In this document: positions 17,309 through 26,178 of the stretch, piece by piece
Numbering within the stretch: the stretch's first letter is position 1
How the letters are laid out: each line of letters starts with the position of its first letter
Assembly (NCBI GenBank): GCA_964469525.1
Contig: CAYXYU010000002.1
Span: 1 to 64,000 of the forward strand
DNA from: JABDCD01 sp964469525
GTDB taxonomy: Bacteria > Pseudomonadota > Alphaproteobacteria > Rickettsiales > SXRF01
Length of the DNA: 64,000 nt
Reading direction: 5' to 3'
The notes under the pieces: model-generated
What the model was told of the DNA's origin: nothing
Databases searched by the model: none
The model's input: only the letters and a program-made list of their open reading frames with translations
Made by a program: the position numbers and the translations under genes

Positions 17309-17318
17309 GGAGAATCAT

Positions 17319-20300
17319 GTGAGCCACTTTATCGATAAGCTGACCTACTTCACCCGCGAGCGTGAAAATTTCGCAAGCGGCCACGGGGTGATGACCGACG
17401 AATCGCGTGCCTGGGAAAAGGGCTACCGCGACCGCTGGCAGCACGACAAGGTGGTGCGCTCGACGCACGGCGTCAACTGCACCGGCTCGTGTAGCTGGAA
17501 AATCTATGTGAAGAACGGACTCGTGACATGGGAAACGCAGCAGACCGACTATCCGCGTACGCGCCCCGATATGCCCAACCACGAGCCGCGCGGTTGCTCG
17601 CGCGGGGCGAGTTATTCCTGGTATCTTTACAGCGCCAACCGGCTCAAGTACCCGCTGGTCAGAAGCCGCCTGCTCAAAGCCTGGCGCGCGGCAAGAGCCA
17701 TCGCCAAGGACCCGGTGGCGGCATGGGAATCCATCGTCACCAACGAGCAGACGCGCAAATCCTATCAGCAGGTGCGCGGCCTCGGTGGATTCGTGCGCTC
17801 AAACTGGGACGAGGTGAACGAGATTATCGCGGCCGCCAACGTCTATACCGCCAAGGCGCACGGCCCCGACCGCATCATCGGCTTCTCACCGATCCCTGCC
17901 ATGTCAATGGTCTCCTATGCGGCGGGCAGCCGCTATCTTTCCCTGATCGGGGGCGTGTGCATGAGTTTTTACGACTGGTACTGCGACCTCCCGCCATCGA
18001 GTCCGCAGACCTGGGGCGAACAGACCGACGTGCCGGAAAGCGCCGACTGGTACAACTCCAATTTCATTATCGCCTGGGGTTCCAATGTGCCGCAGACGCG
18101 CACGCCGGACGCGCACTTTTTCACCGAGGTGCGCTACAAGGGGACCAAGACCGTTGCCGTTACACCTGATTACAGCGAGGTGGCCAAGCTGTGCGACCTG
18201 TGGCTGCACGCCAAGCAGGGCACCGATTCGGCACTGGCGCTGGCCATGGGCCACGTGATCCTTACCGAGTGGCATACGAAAGGCCGCAGCGACTATTTCG
18301 ACGATTACTGCCGCACCTATACCGACATGCCGTTCCTCGTCCGCCTGGTGAAGAAAGGCGATATGCTGGTGCCGGAACGCATGGTACGCGCGTCGGATTT
18401 CGAAGGCGGCTTAAGCGCTCAGAACAATCCCGAATGGAAGCCGGTGGTTGTCTGCGGCAAGCAGGAAAAAATCCGGGTGCCCAACGGGACTATCGGCGCA
18501 CGCTGGGGCCAGAAAGGCAAGTGGAACCTGGAGCCGAGGGATGAAACAACCGGAGAGGAAATCTGGCCGCTACTCTCTTTGCTCGATCACAGCAAGCGGG
18601 ATGTGAAGTCCGTGGCTTTCCCCTATTTCGGCAATCTTGAGCACGATCACTTCCAGAATACCGACCATGCGAGCGTGCTGGAGCGCAATGTCCCGCTGAT
18701 CTCTCTCAAGCTGAAAGACGGTGAGTGTTTCGTGACCACCGTCTATGATCTTTTTGTTGCCAATTACGGCGTGGATCGGGGTCTTGGCGGCGGCAATGTC
18801 GCCAAGTCCTTTGACGACGATGTCCCTTATACGCCCGCCTGGCAGGAGCGCATCACGGGCGTGAAGCGCGAGCACGCTATCAGCGTGGCGCGGCAGTTTG
18901 CCGAAAATGCACACAAGACGCATGGCCGATCGATGGTCATCGTCGGCGCGGGCCTTAACCACTGGTACCACATGGACATGACCTACCGCTCGATCATCAA
19001 CATGCTGGTGATGTGCGGCTGCGTCGGCAAGTCCGGCGGCGGCTGGAGCCATTATGTGGGTCAGGAGAAGCTCAGGCCGCAGACGGGCTGGGTGCCGCTG
19101 GCCTTTGCCACCGACTGGAATCGGCCGCCGCGCCAGCAGAACTCGACCTCGTTCTTTTACGCGCACACCGACCAGTGGCGCTACGAGAAGCTGGCAATGG
19201 ACGAGATCCTTTCGCCGCTGGAGGATGACACGCAGTGGAAAAATCTCTCCTTTATTGACTGCAACGTGCGCGCTGAGCGCATGGGCTGGCTGCCCTCCGC
19301 GCCGCAGCTTGAGACCAACCCGTTGCAGCTGGGGCAAGATATCGCCGCTTCCGGCATGCAGCCAGGCGAGTATGTCGCAGAGGGCCTGAAATCAGGCAGG
19401 TTGAAGCTTTCCTGCGAAGACCCGGACAGTCCCATCAACTGGCCGCGTAACATGTTCGTCTGGCGCTCAAACATCCTGGGTTCGAGCGGCAAGGGGCATG
19501 AATATTTCCTCAAGCATCTGCTTGGCACGCAGCACGGCGTGCAGGGCAAAGACTTAGGCGAAGAGGGCGGTTTGCTGCCGAAGGAAGTCGCCTGGCACGA
19601 ACAAGGGCCGGAAGGCAAGCTCGACCTTCTGGTGACACTCGATTTTCGCATGTCCACTACCTGCATGTATTCCGACATCGTGCTGCCGACCGCCACCTGG
19701 TATGAGAAGAACGATCTCAACACCTCCGACATGCACCCCTTCATTCATCCGCTGTCGGCGGCGGTCGATCCGGCATGGGAATCACGCAGCGACTGGGAGA
19801 TTTACAAGGGCATCGCCAAAAAATTCTCCGAAGTCTGCGCCGGCCATCTGGGCGTCGAGAAGGACGTGGTACTGAATCCCATCCAGCACGATACCGCGAA
19901 TGAGCTGGCGCAGGGAATCGAGGTGCGCGACTGGAAGAAGGGTGAGTGCGATCCGGTGCCGGGAAAAACCATGCCGCAGGTGGCGCTGGTCGAGCGCGAT
20001 TACCCCAATACCTACAAAAAATTCACCTCGCTCGGGCCGCTGATGAGCAAGCTCGGCAACGGCGGCAAGGGTATCGGCTGGAATACCGACGATGAAATGA
20101 AGCTGCTGGGCGAACTCAATTATACCGTCACTGAGGATGGCATCAGCAAGGGATTTCCGAAAATCGAATCAGCCATCGATGCGGCGGAAGTCATCATGAC
20201 GCTGGCGCCGGAAACCAACGGCCATGTCGCGCTCAAGGCATGGAAGGCGCTCGGCGAATTCACCGGCCGCGACCACACGCATCTGGCCGAGACGCGCGAG

Positions 20301-21104
20301 GACGAAAAAATCCGCTTCCGCGACATCCAGGCGCAGCCGAGGAAGATCATCTCCTCGCCGACCTGGAGCGGTATTGAGTCCGAGCATGTCAGCTACAATG
20401 CCGGCTACACCAACGTGCACGAGCTGATTCCCTGGCGCACCCTCACCGGTCGCCAGCAGCTTTACCAGGACCATGCCTGGATGCGCGCGTTCGGCGAAAG
20501 CTTATGCGTCTACAAGCCGCCGGTCGATCTGAAGGCCATTGCGCCGGTCTTTGATAAATTCGGCAAGGGCAGAAAACAGGTGGTGCTCAATTTCATCACG
20601 CCGCACCAGAAATGGGGCATCCATTCCACCTACACGGACAACCTGCTGATGCTGACCCTCTCGCGCGGCGGGCCGATTGTCTGGGTCAGCGAAAAGGATG
20701 CCCAAAAAATCGGGATAGTGGATAATGACTGGATCGAGGCCTACAACGTCAATGGGGCGCTCACCGCCCGCGCTGTGGTCAGCCAGCGCGTGCCGGAAGG
20801 AATGGTACTCATGTATCATGCGCAGGAGAAGATTACCAACGTGCCGGGCAGCGAGATCACCGGAGCGCGCGGCGGCATTCACAACTCCGTCACCCGCGCC
20901 GTTCTGAAACCTACCCACATGATCGGCGGTTATGCGCAGCTGGCTTACGGCTTCAACTATTACGGGACCGTGGGCTCCAACCGCGATGAATTCATCATCC
21001 TTCGCAAGATGGAGAAAGTGGACTGGATGAACGAGGAAGGCTACGCTGAAAGGCTTGACGAAGAAAACACGCCGCCCGTCCAGCAGGCTCAGGGTGCAGT
21101 ATAA
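17319..21104 (+). CDS. narG: Respiratory nitrate reductase alpha subunit NarG
   Basis: 1261-aa cytoplasm-facing Mo-bisMGD catalytic subunit that reduces nitrate to nitrite. The FS0 iron-sulfur ligands are H50, C54 and C58 in STHGVNCTGSCSW plus a downstream Cys. The Mo-ligand Asp region is YDWYCDLPPSSPQTWGEQTD. GTG start at 17319 with AAGGAGA 6 nt upstream (an ATG two bases earlier is followed at once by TGA). Length is close to E. coli NarG. No twin-arginine export signal, as expected. Confidence 0.98.
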   Translation: MSHFIDKLTYFTRERENFASGHGVMTDESRAWEKGYRDRWQHDKVVRSTHGVNCTGSCSWKIYVKNGLVTWETQQTDYPRTRPDMPNHEPRGCSRGASYSWYLYSANRLKYPLVRSRLLKAWRAARAIAKDPVAAWESIVTNEQTRKSYQQVRGLGGFVRSNWDEVNEIIAAANVYTAKAHGPDRIIGFSPIPAMSMVSYAAGSRYLSLIGGVCMSFYDWYCDLPPSSPQTWGEQTDVPESADWYNSNFIIAWGSNVPQTRTPDAHFFTEVRYKGTKTVAVTPDYSEVAKLCDLWLHAKQGTDSALALAMGHVILTEWHTKGRSDYFDDYCRTYTDMPFLVRLVKKGDMLVPERMVRASDFEGGLSAQNNPEWKPVVVCGKQEKIRVPNGTIGARWGQKGKWNLEPRDETTGEEIWPLLSLLDHSKRDVKSVAFPYFGNLEHDHFQNTDHASVLERNVPLISLKLKDGECFVTTVYDLFVANYGVDRGLGGGNVAKSFDDDVPYTPAWQERITGVKREHAISVARQFAENAHKTHGRSMVIVGAGLNHWYHMDMTYRSIINMLVMCGCVGKSGGGWSHYVGQEKLRPQTGWVPLAFATDWNRPPRQQNSTSFFYAHTDQWRYEKLAMDEILSPLEDDTQWKNLSFIDCNVRAERMGWLPSAPQLETNPLQLGQDIAASGMQPGEYVAEGLKSGRLKLSCEDPDSPINWPRNMFVWRSNILGSSGKGHEYFLKHLLGTQHGVQGKDLGEEGGLLPKEVAWHEQGPEGKLDLLVTLDFRMSTTCMYSDIVLPTATWYEKNDLNTSDMHPFIHPLSAAVDPAWESRSDWEIYKGIAKKFSEVCAGHLGVEKDVVLNPIQHDTANELAQGIEVRDWKKGECDPVPGKTMPQVALVERDYPNTYKKFTSLGPLMSKLGNGGKGIGWNTDDEMKLLGELNYTVTEDGISKGFPKIESAIDAAEVIMTLAPETNGHVALKAWKALGEFTGRDHTHLAETREDEKIRFRDIQAQPRKIISSPTWSGIESEHVSYNAGYTNVHELIPWRTLTGRQQLYQDHAWMRAFGESLCVYKPPVDLKAIAPVFDKFGKGRKQVVLNFITPHQKWGIHSTYTDNLLMLTLSRGGPIVWVSEKDAQKIGIVDNDWIEAYNVNGALTARAVVSQRVPEGMVLMYHAQEKITNVPGSEITGARGGIHNSVTRAVLKPTHMIGGYAQLAYGFNYYGTVGSNRDEFIILRKMEKVDWMNEEGYAERLDEENTPPVQQAQGAV

Positions 21105-21118
21105 GGGAGAAGAGACTT

Positions 21119-22645
21119 ATGAGAGTACGCGCGCAGATCGGAAAAGTCCTCAACCTTGATAAATGCATCGGCTGCCATACCTGCTCGGTGACCTGCAAGA
21201 ACGTGTGGACATCGCGGCGGGGCATGGAATACGCCTGGTTCAACAACGTGGAGACCAAGCCCGGCATTGGCTATCCGAAGGACTGGGAGAACCAGGATCG
21301 CTGGAAAGGCGGCTGGGAGCGGAAGAAAAACGGCAAGATCCAGCCCAAGCAAGGCGGCAGGTGGCGCACGCTTGCCAATATCTTCGCCAACCCGAACATG
21401 CCCTCGATCGACGATTATTACGAGCCATTCACTTTCGACTACCAGCATTTGCACAATTCCCCTGAAGCCAAGACCATGCCCACCGCGCAGGCGGTGTCCG
21501 TCATCACGGGTAAGAAAATGGACAAGGTGGAATGGGGTCCCAACTGGGAGGAAATTTTGGGCGGCGAATTCGAGCATCGCAGCAAGGACTATAATTTCGA
21601 GAACGTGCAGAAGGACATTTACGGCCAGTTCGAAAACACTTTCATGATGTATCTGCCGCGCCTGTGCGAGCACTGCCTGAATCCGGCCTGCGTGGCGGCC
21701 TGCCCGTCCGGGGCTATCTACAAGCGCGAAGAGGACGGCATCGTGCTGATCGATCAGGACAAGTGCCGCGGCTGGCGCATGTGCGTTTCGGCCTGCCCGT
21801 ACAAGAAAATCTATTTCAACTGGGAATCGGGCAAGTCGGAGAAATGTACCTTCTGCTACCCCCGTATCGAGAACGGCGAGCCGACCGTCTGCTCGGAAAC
21901 CTGCGTCGGTCGCATCCGCTACCTGGGCGTGCTGCTCTACGATGCCGACCGCATTGAGGCCGCGGCATCGGTCGAGGACGAGCAGAATCTCTACCACGCG
22001 CAGCTCGATATTTTCCTCGATCCCAACGACCCGGAAGTGATCGAGGCGGCCCGCGCCGAGGGCATCCCCGACAGCTGGATGGAAGCGGCGCGCAAATCGC
22101 CCGTCTATAAGATGGCGATGGAATGGAAGGTTGCCTTCCCGCTGCATCCCGAATACCGCACGCTACCGATGGTGTGGTATATTCCGCCGCTCTCGCCGAT
22201 CCAGAACGCGGCGGAAAGCGGAGAAATGGGCATGAACGGCATGATTCCCGACGTGGGGAGCCTCCGCATCCCGCTTAAATACCTTGCCAACCTGCTCACC
22301 GCCGGCGAGGAAAAGCCGGTGAGAATCGCGTTGGAACGAATGCTTGCCATGCGCGCCTACATGCGCGGCAAGCATGTGGATGGTATGCTGTATCCGGAGC
22401 TGCTGGCAACGGCGGGCCTGACGGAAGCGATGGTCGAGGAGATGTACCGCTATATGGCCATCGCCAATTACGAAGACCGTTTCGTCATTCCGACCTCGCA
22501 CCGGGAATATGCGGAACAGGCTTTCGACATGCGCTCTTCTTGCGGCTTTTCCTTCGGCAACGGCTGCGGCGGCGGCAACAGCGAACATAATATGTTCAGC
22601 CGGCCGAAACGTAAAAACCTGTTCGGGGGCACGCATGCATCCTAA
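21119..22645 (+). CDS. narH: Respiratory nitrate reductase beta subunit NarH
   Basis: 508-aa iron-sulfur subunit relaying electrons from NarI to NarG. Four Cys groups: C16-IG-C-HT-C-SVT-C26; a second in LCEHCLNPACVAACP; KCRGWRMCVSACPYKK, where Trp replaces one Cys to give the [3Fe-4S] cluster; and KCTFCYPRIENGEPTVC. The C-terminus is Gly/Cys-rich (SSCGFSFGNGCGGG). It starts 14 bp after narG and overlaps narJ by 11 bp. Confidence 0.97.
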   Translation: MRVRAQIGKVLNLDKCIGCHTCSVTCKNVWTSRRGMEYAWFNNVETKPGIGYPKDWENQDRWKGGWERKKNGKIQPKQGGRWRTLANIFANPNMPSIDDYYEPFTFDYQHLHNSPEAKTMPTAQAVSVITGKKMDKVEWGPNWEEILGGEFEHRSKDYNFENVQKDIYGQFENTFMMYLPRLCEHCLNPACVAACPSGAIYKREEDGIVLIDQDKCRGWRMCVSACPYKKIYFNWESGKSEKCTFCYPRIENGEPTVCSETCVGRIRYLGVLLYDADRIEAAASVEDEQNLYHAQLDIFLDPNDPEVIEAARAEGIPDSWMEAARKSPVYKMAMEWKVAFPLHPEYRTLPMVWYIPPLSPIQNAAESGEMGMNGMIPDVGSLRIPLKYLANLLTAGEEKPVRIALERMLAMRAYMRGKHVDGMLYPELLATAGLTEAMVEEMYRYMAIANYEDRFVIPTSHREYAEQAFDMRSSCGFSFGNGCGGGNSEHNMFSRPKRKNLFGGTHAS

Positions 22646-23354
22646 ATCTTATAAGACCTTTAAAGCGCTGGGCATCCTGCTGTGGTATCCCGGCGAGGAA
22701 TGGCTGCAAGGCACGGGCGATCTGTGTGATCTCATCGAGCGGGAAGGGCTGCTGAATCCGCACGACGCGCAGGCGATACGCACTTTCACGGCTAATCTGC
22801 TCGCGCGTGATCTTTACGAGATACAGGAAACTTACGTCGAGACCTTCGACCGCACGCGCTCGCTTTCGTTGCATTTGTTCGAACATGTGCACGGCGAGTC
22901 GCGCGACCGCGGACAGGCAATGGTTGATCTGGCCGACATGTATAAGGAGCAAGGCTTCGCGTTGGGCAAAAGCGAACTGCCGGACTACCTGCCGGTGTTT
23001 CTTGAGTATCTCTCCGCCCTTCCCGTCGACGAAGCGCTGGACATGCTCGGCGACCCGGCGCACATCCTGGCCGCCATCGGCAAAAGGCTTGCTGAGCGTG
23101 GCAGCCCTTATCATGTCATTTTCGATAGCCTTGTTCGCCTGACCGGCCGTCAGCCGGAAAAAGTGGAGCGCAAAACCGCGCCGCCGCCGGTGAACTTCAT
23201 TCAGCTCGACAAGGAATGGGAGGACAGGCCGGTGGATTTCCTGGGCGCTGAATCGCCCGAAGCCAAAACCGGCGGTTGCGGCGGCGGTGGCTGCGGCAGC
23301 TGCGGCGGCGCTAAATCGAGTCCCGTTGCAACGGCGCAGGGAGCCAGACCATGA
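22635..23354 (+). CDS. narJ: Nitrate reductase assembly chaperone NarJ
   Basis: 239-aa cytoplasmic chaperone needed for Mo-cofactor insertion into NarG. YVETFDRTRSLSLHLFEHVHGESRDRGQAM is the family core (residues ~65-95), followed by LPDYLPVFLEYLS. The ATG at 22635 overlaps the narH end by 11 bp. Oddity: the C-terminus carries a Cys/Gly cluster GGCGGGGCGSCGG, which might bind metal. The end overlaps narI by ATGA. Confidence 0.95.
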   Translation: MHPKSYKTFKALGILLWYPGEEWLQGTGDLCDLIEREGLLNPHDAQAIRTFTANLLARDLYEIQETYVETFDRTRSLSLHLFEHVHGESRDRGQAMVDLADMYKEQGFALGKSELPDYLPVFLEYLSALPVDEALDMLGDPAHILAAIGKRLAERGSPYHVIFDSLVRLTGRQPEKVERKTAPPPVNFIQLDKEWEDRPVDFLGAESPEAKTGGCGGGGCGSCGGAKSSPVATAQGARP

Positions 23355-24040
23355 TTGACTATTACTATACGTTCTTCTTCGGGATCTATCCTTACATATG
23401 CCTTTCTATTTTCGTAATCGGCAACCTGATCCGCTACGACCGCGAGCAATATAGCTGGCGTGCCTCGTCGAGCCAGCTGCTGGCCGACAAGGGGCTTCGT
23501 ATCGGCAACATCCTCTTCCATATCGGCATCATCGTCATCTTCTTCGGCCATCTTTTCGGCCTGCTCACCCCGCACTGGCTCTATGAACATTTCGTCACGG
23601 CGGAGCAGAAGCAACTATTGGCGATCATCGTCGGCGGCATCGCGGGCGTACTCGGCTTTATCGGCCTGACCATACTGGTATACCGGCGGCTGTTCGTGGC
23701 GAGGATTCGCGCCACCAGCGCGCCGCTGGACATCGCCGTCGTCGTCATCTTCTGGGTACAAATCACGCTGGGGCTTCTTACCATTCCATTCTCGCTGGCG
23801 CACCACGATGCAACGCTGATGCTACGGCTCTCCGAATGGGCACAGCGCATCCTGACCTTCCGCAGCGGCGCGTCCGACCTCATCGTCGGCGTCGAATGGG
23901 TGTTCCAGGTGCATCTCATCCTGGGGCTCACTATCTTCCTGATATTTCCCTTTACCCGCCTGGTGCATATCCTGAGCGCGCCGGTCAAGTATCTCTGGCG
24001 GCCCTACCAGGTGGTGCGTTCGCGGGAGGCAAGAAGATAG
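23351..24040 (+). CDS. narI: Nitrate reductase gamma subunit NarI (cytochrome b)
   Basis: 229-aa quinol-oxidising diheme membrane subunit with five transmembrane helices. Heme-ligand candidates are His in FHIGIIVIFFGHLFG and the C-terminal HLILGLTIFLIFPFTRLVH. RYDREQYSWRASSSQLL after helix 1 is characteristic. It completes narGHJI and shares its last base with the GTG start of the next gene. Confidence 0.97.
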   Translation: MIDYYYTFFFGIYPYICLSIFVIGNLIRYDREQYSWRASSSQLLADKGLRIGNILFHIGIIVIFFGHLFGLLTPHWLYEHFVTAEQKQLLAIIVGGIAGVLGFIGLTILVYRRLFVARIRATSAPLDIAVVVIFWVQITLGLLTIPFSLAHHDATLMLRLSEWAQRILTFRSGASDLIVGVEWVFQVHLILGLTIFLIFPFTRLVHILSAPVKYLWRPYQVVRSREARR

Positions 24041-24510
24041 TGCCGGTCTTTGTCAACCACATGGAAATCACGGACGAGGCGGTCTTTGCCGAAATGCAGT
24101 ACCATCCCGCGTCGTCGGCCGAGGAAGCGCAGTACAAAGCGGCCGTCGCGCTTGCCATCCGCGAGCTGCTGCTTCAGGAAGCCGCGCGCCTGGGCATAGA
24201 AGCGCCTGATAAGCATTCCTCCCAGGAGATTCAGGACGAGTTCCGGATCAACCGTCTTCTGGAACAGGAAGTAATCACGCCGGCGCCGGATGATGCGTCC
24301 TGCCAGCGCTATTACGACCAGAATCGTAAAATATTTCATGATGCCGAAGGCCGCACGATGCCTTTCGAGCAGGTAAAACCGGCCATCGCTGCTTATTTAG
24401 GGGATGTGTCCTGGCAAACGGCGGTGAAGCAATTCATTAAGATTCTGGCAGGAAAGGCCAAAATCGCCGGGCTCCGCCTGGAAGTCGCGGACAGCCCGCT
24501 GGTTCAATAA
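24040..24510 (+). CDS. NifM/PpiC-like nar-operon protein lacking the PPIase domain
   Basis: 156 aa, GTG start overlapping the narI stop, GGGAGG upstream. The N-terminus (VNHMEITDEAVFAEMQYHP, LAIRELLLQEAARLGI) and the C-terminus (MPFEQVKPAIAAYL, VKQFIKILAGKAKIAGLRLE, DSPLVQ) are those of the SurA/NifM-like peptidyl-prolyl isomerases often found after narI. The parvulin core normally lying between CQRYYDQNRKIF and EGRTMPFEQV is missing, so about 100 residues are cleanly absent. It is probably a folding or assembly helper for the nitrate reductase without isomerase activity. Frame is open and the ends are conserved, so I regard it as functional. Confidence 0.75.
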   Translation: MPVFVNHMEITDEAVFAEMQYHPASSAEEAQYKAAVALAIRELLLQEAARLGIEAPDKHSSQEIQDEFRINRLLEQEVITPAPDDASCQRYYDQNRKIFHDAEGRTMPFEQVKPAIAAYLGDVSWQTAVKQFIKILAGKAKIAGLRLEVADSPLVQ

Positions 24511-24546
24511 TGCGGCGCATTCTATAGCATAATGCGCGTGTGTTCC

Positions 24547-24560
24547 TTGACTTCAATCAA
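24547..24560 (+). promoter_or_regulatory. FNR-type box before a small Cys protein gene
   Basis: TTGACTTCAATCAA, one base off TTGAT-N4-ATCAA. TAAACA is centred 32 bp downstream (24583-24588), again class II spacing, with the ATG at 24615. A short hairpin GCGCATT/AATGCGC (24515-24537) separates this unit from the nar operon. Confidence 0.65.
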
Positions 24561-24614
24561 AGCAGCCGATTGGATTCCGTGCTAAACAAATATTTATTAA
24601 TATGGAGGCTACCC

Positions 24615-24863
24615 ATGCCGGCCGAAGGAATAGATGTCCTCTCAGGCGCTCTGGCACCGAGCATATGTCCGGGATGCAGGCATTTCAGGATAAATTCGGT
24701 AAAAATCAGCGATACCGGCGCCATTGCAAGCAGCCCGTGCCGCTATTTTGAGCCACGCAATTTCTATTATGATGGTAATATACAGCGCTACTGGTGTCGC
24801 CTATGGGAAGACAGTCATGGCCGCGTCTATCCTGAACCCAGGCCGGAATCGGTCAGAATTTGA
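24615..24863 (+). CDS. Small Cys-containing protein, putatively FNR-regulated
   Basis: 82-aa soluble protein, not assigned. It has a CPGC motif early (SICPGCRHFRINSV) and two more Cys (SSPCRYFEPRN, YWCRLWEDSHG), a potential four-Cys metal or Fe-S site. GGAGG sits 6 nt before the ATG at 24615. The upstream FNR-type box and its position after nar and before nnrS suggest a role in anaerobic nitrogen-oxide metabolism. Its 3' end overlaps the convergent porin gene by 11 bp. Confidence 0.7.
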   Translation: MPAEGIDVLSGALAPSICPGCRHFRINSVKISDTGAIASSPCRYFEPRNFYYDGNIQRYWCRLWEDSHGRVYPEPRPESVRI

Positions 24864-26085
24864 CTTGTAGGTACGGCATAATCTTCAGCGTATCTGTAAA
24901 CAGCCTGTCCGCATTGTAGCGCGCCAGCTTAATGCCTGCCGTATAGTGTTCTTCAAACGTCTGCTCCAGCAGCGCGTCCCATTCCGTTCCGTAATCCATG
25001 CCGCCGCGCTCGGCCGAGAAATCGTGATAGACCAGCATGGCTTTGGCGCCATTCAGATAGGAATTTTCTGATTTCGCTACATAGGTGATGCCGATATTGG
25101 CATCGACCAGGCCGCCTGCGGGTGTGGTCAGGAATTTATCGGCCCAGCCGTCAAAGGCATGATTGGTGCCCAGCGCGAACTGCATGGCGGCAGCGCCGTT
25201 TCCTTCGATGGATTCGTATTGCCCTTTCAGCGTCCACTGGCCGAAGGTAATGCCCGGCTCGACAGAATAATAATGAAAGCTGAAATTTGCGGGATTGTCG
25301 GAATAATCGGACTGATGCGCGTATTCCAAGTTTAGAAGCCCAAATAAGCCTTCCTGAACCGGATGCTTTCCCTCGAAGCGCGCACCGAACGTGGCGCTGG
25401 AAAGCGCCAGGGAATCGGGAATATCGAGCCAGTAGCCATAGCCGGTCATCCTGCCGAAGGGCAGCCCGGCATAGGAAACATTGAGAAGATGAATATGGCT
25501 GCCGTTCCATGTGCCGGCCGGAGAATCCGTCCCGAAAACCCGGTTGACCTGATTGGCGTAGGCGTAAAAGGCGGTGATGTCTTCGACGGACTGGTTTTTG
25601 ATGGTAACTGCATCGAAGGTTTGGTCGTTTTGCCGCCAGCCGACAGGCCCTACGAAACGCTGATTGTCAAGACTGACGACCTGCCTTCCTAACACCAGCG
25701 TCGTCTCCGGCAGGCCGGTATAGGTGAGTTGCAGCCGGTTGAGATTGGTATCTTCCGGGTCGGCGACTGTCGGGTAGGCGGTTTTGCCGTTGATGGTGTC
25801 GTTGTAATGCTCGCCGCCAAGTCCGGTAATGTTCTCACCCTCCACCAGCAGGCTGACATCGTGAAATTTCCCGGTTTCATAACCCAGCCTGGTGCGAACC
25901 GTATGGGCGTGTGCCTTATGCGCCAGCCCATCCTGATCCACGAACTCGTAGCGATACCGCGCGTTGAGCAGGGGTCTGCCCTCCATAAGCGCCTTTGCGA
26001 AATCGTTCGCCGGCTCGGCTGCGTGAGCTGAAGCGGCGATCAGGCCCGCCATACCGCAGATCAGTAGTTTATGCATGCCTGTCAT
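24853..26085 (-). CDS. Outer-membrane beta-barrel, alginate_exp-family porin
   Basis: 410-aa precursor with a signal peptide (MTGMHKLLICGMAGLIAASAHA). Then beta-barrel sequence with the family signature RTRLGYETG, LNRLQLTYTGLPETTLVLGRQ and RFVGPVGWRQNDQTFDAV, and a C-terminal aromatic residue (VKF) for Bam insertion. Homologues are often labelled alginate export family, but many are general porins, so the substrate is open. TATAAG (26094-26099, minus) lies exactly 32 bp from the centre of the FNR box, suggesting FNR-type activation. Confidence 0.8.
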   Translation of the reverse strand: MTGMHKLLICGMAGLIAASAHAAEPANDFAKALMEGRPLLNARYRYEFVDQDGLAHKAHAHTVRTRLGYETGKFHDVSLLVEGENITGLGGEHYNDTINGKTAYPTVADPEDTNLNRLQLTYTGLPETTLVLGRQVVSLDNQRFVGPVGWRQNDQTFDAVTIKNQSVEDITAFYAYANQVNRVFGTDSPAGTWNGSHIHLLNVSYAGLPFGRMTGYGYWLDIPDSLALSSATFGARFEGKHPVQEGLFGLLNLEYAHQSDYSDNPANFSFHYYSVEPGITFGQWTLKGQYESIEGNGAAAMQFALGTNHAFDGWADKFLTTPAGGLVDANIGITYVAKSENSYLNGAKAMLVYHDFSAERGGMDYGTEWDALLEQTFEEHYTAGIKLARYNADRLFTDTLKIMPYLQVKF

Positions 26086-26092
26086 GAATTCA

Positions 26093-26098
26093 CTTATA
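26093..26098 (-). promoter_or_regulatory. -10 element of the porin promoter
   Basis: Minus-strand TATAAG, 5 of 6 to TATAAT, centred 32 bp from the centre of the FNR-type box at 26121-26134. With such spacing the porin has a textbook class II arrangement. Confidence 0.55.
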
Positions 26099-26120
26099 TC
26101 GATAAAAAGAGGGTCTGGAT

Positions 26121-26134
26121 TTGATCTTGCTCAA
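26121..26134. promoter_or_regulatory. FNR-type box between porin and nnrS
   Basis: TTGATCTTGCTCAA, one base off TTGAT-N4-ATCAA, midway between divergent genes. On the nnrS side the AT-rich TATTAATAAATAA (26151-26163) supplies -10-like hexamers at about 25-32 bp from the box centre. Confidence 0.65.
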
Positions 26135-26178
26135 GTGCTGCTTGCAGAGGTATTAATAAATAAAGAGAAAGCAGTAAC

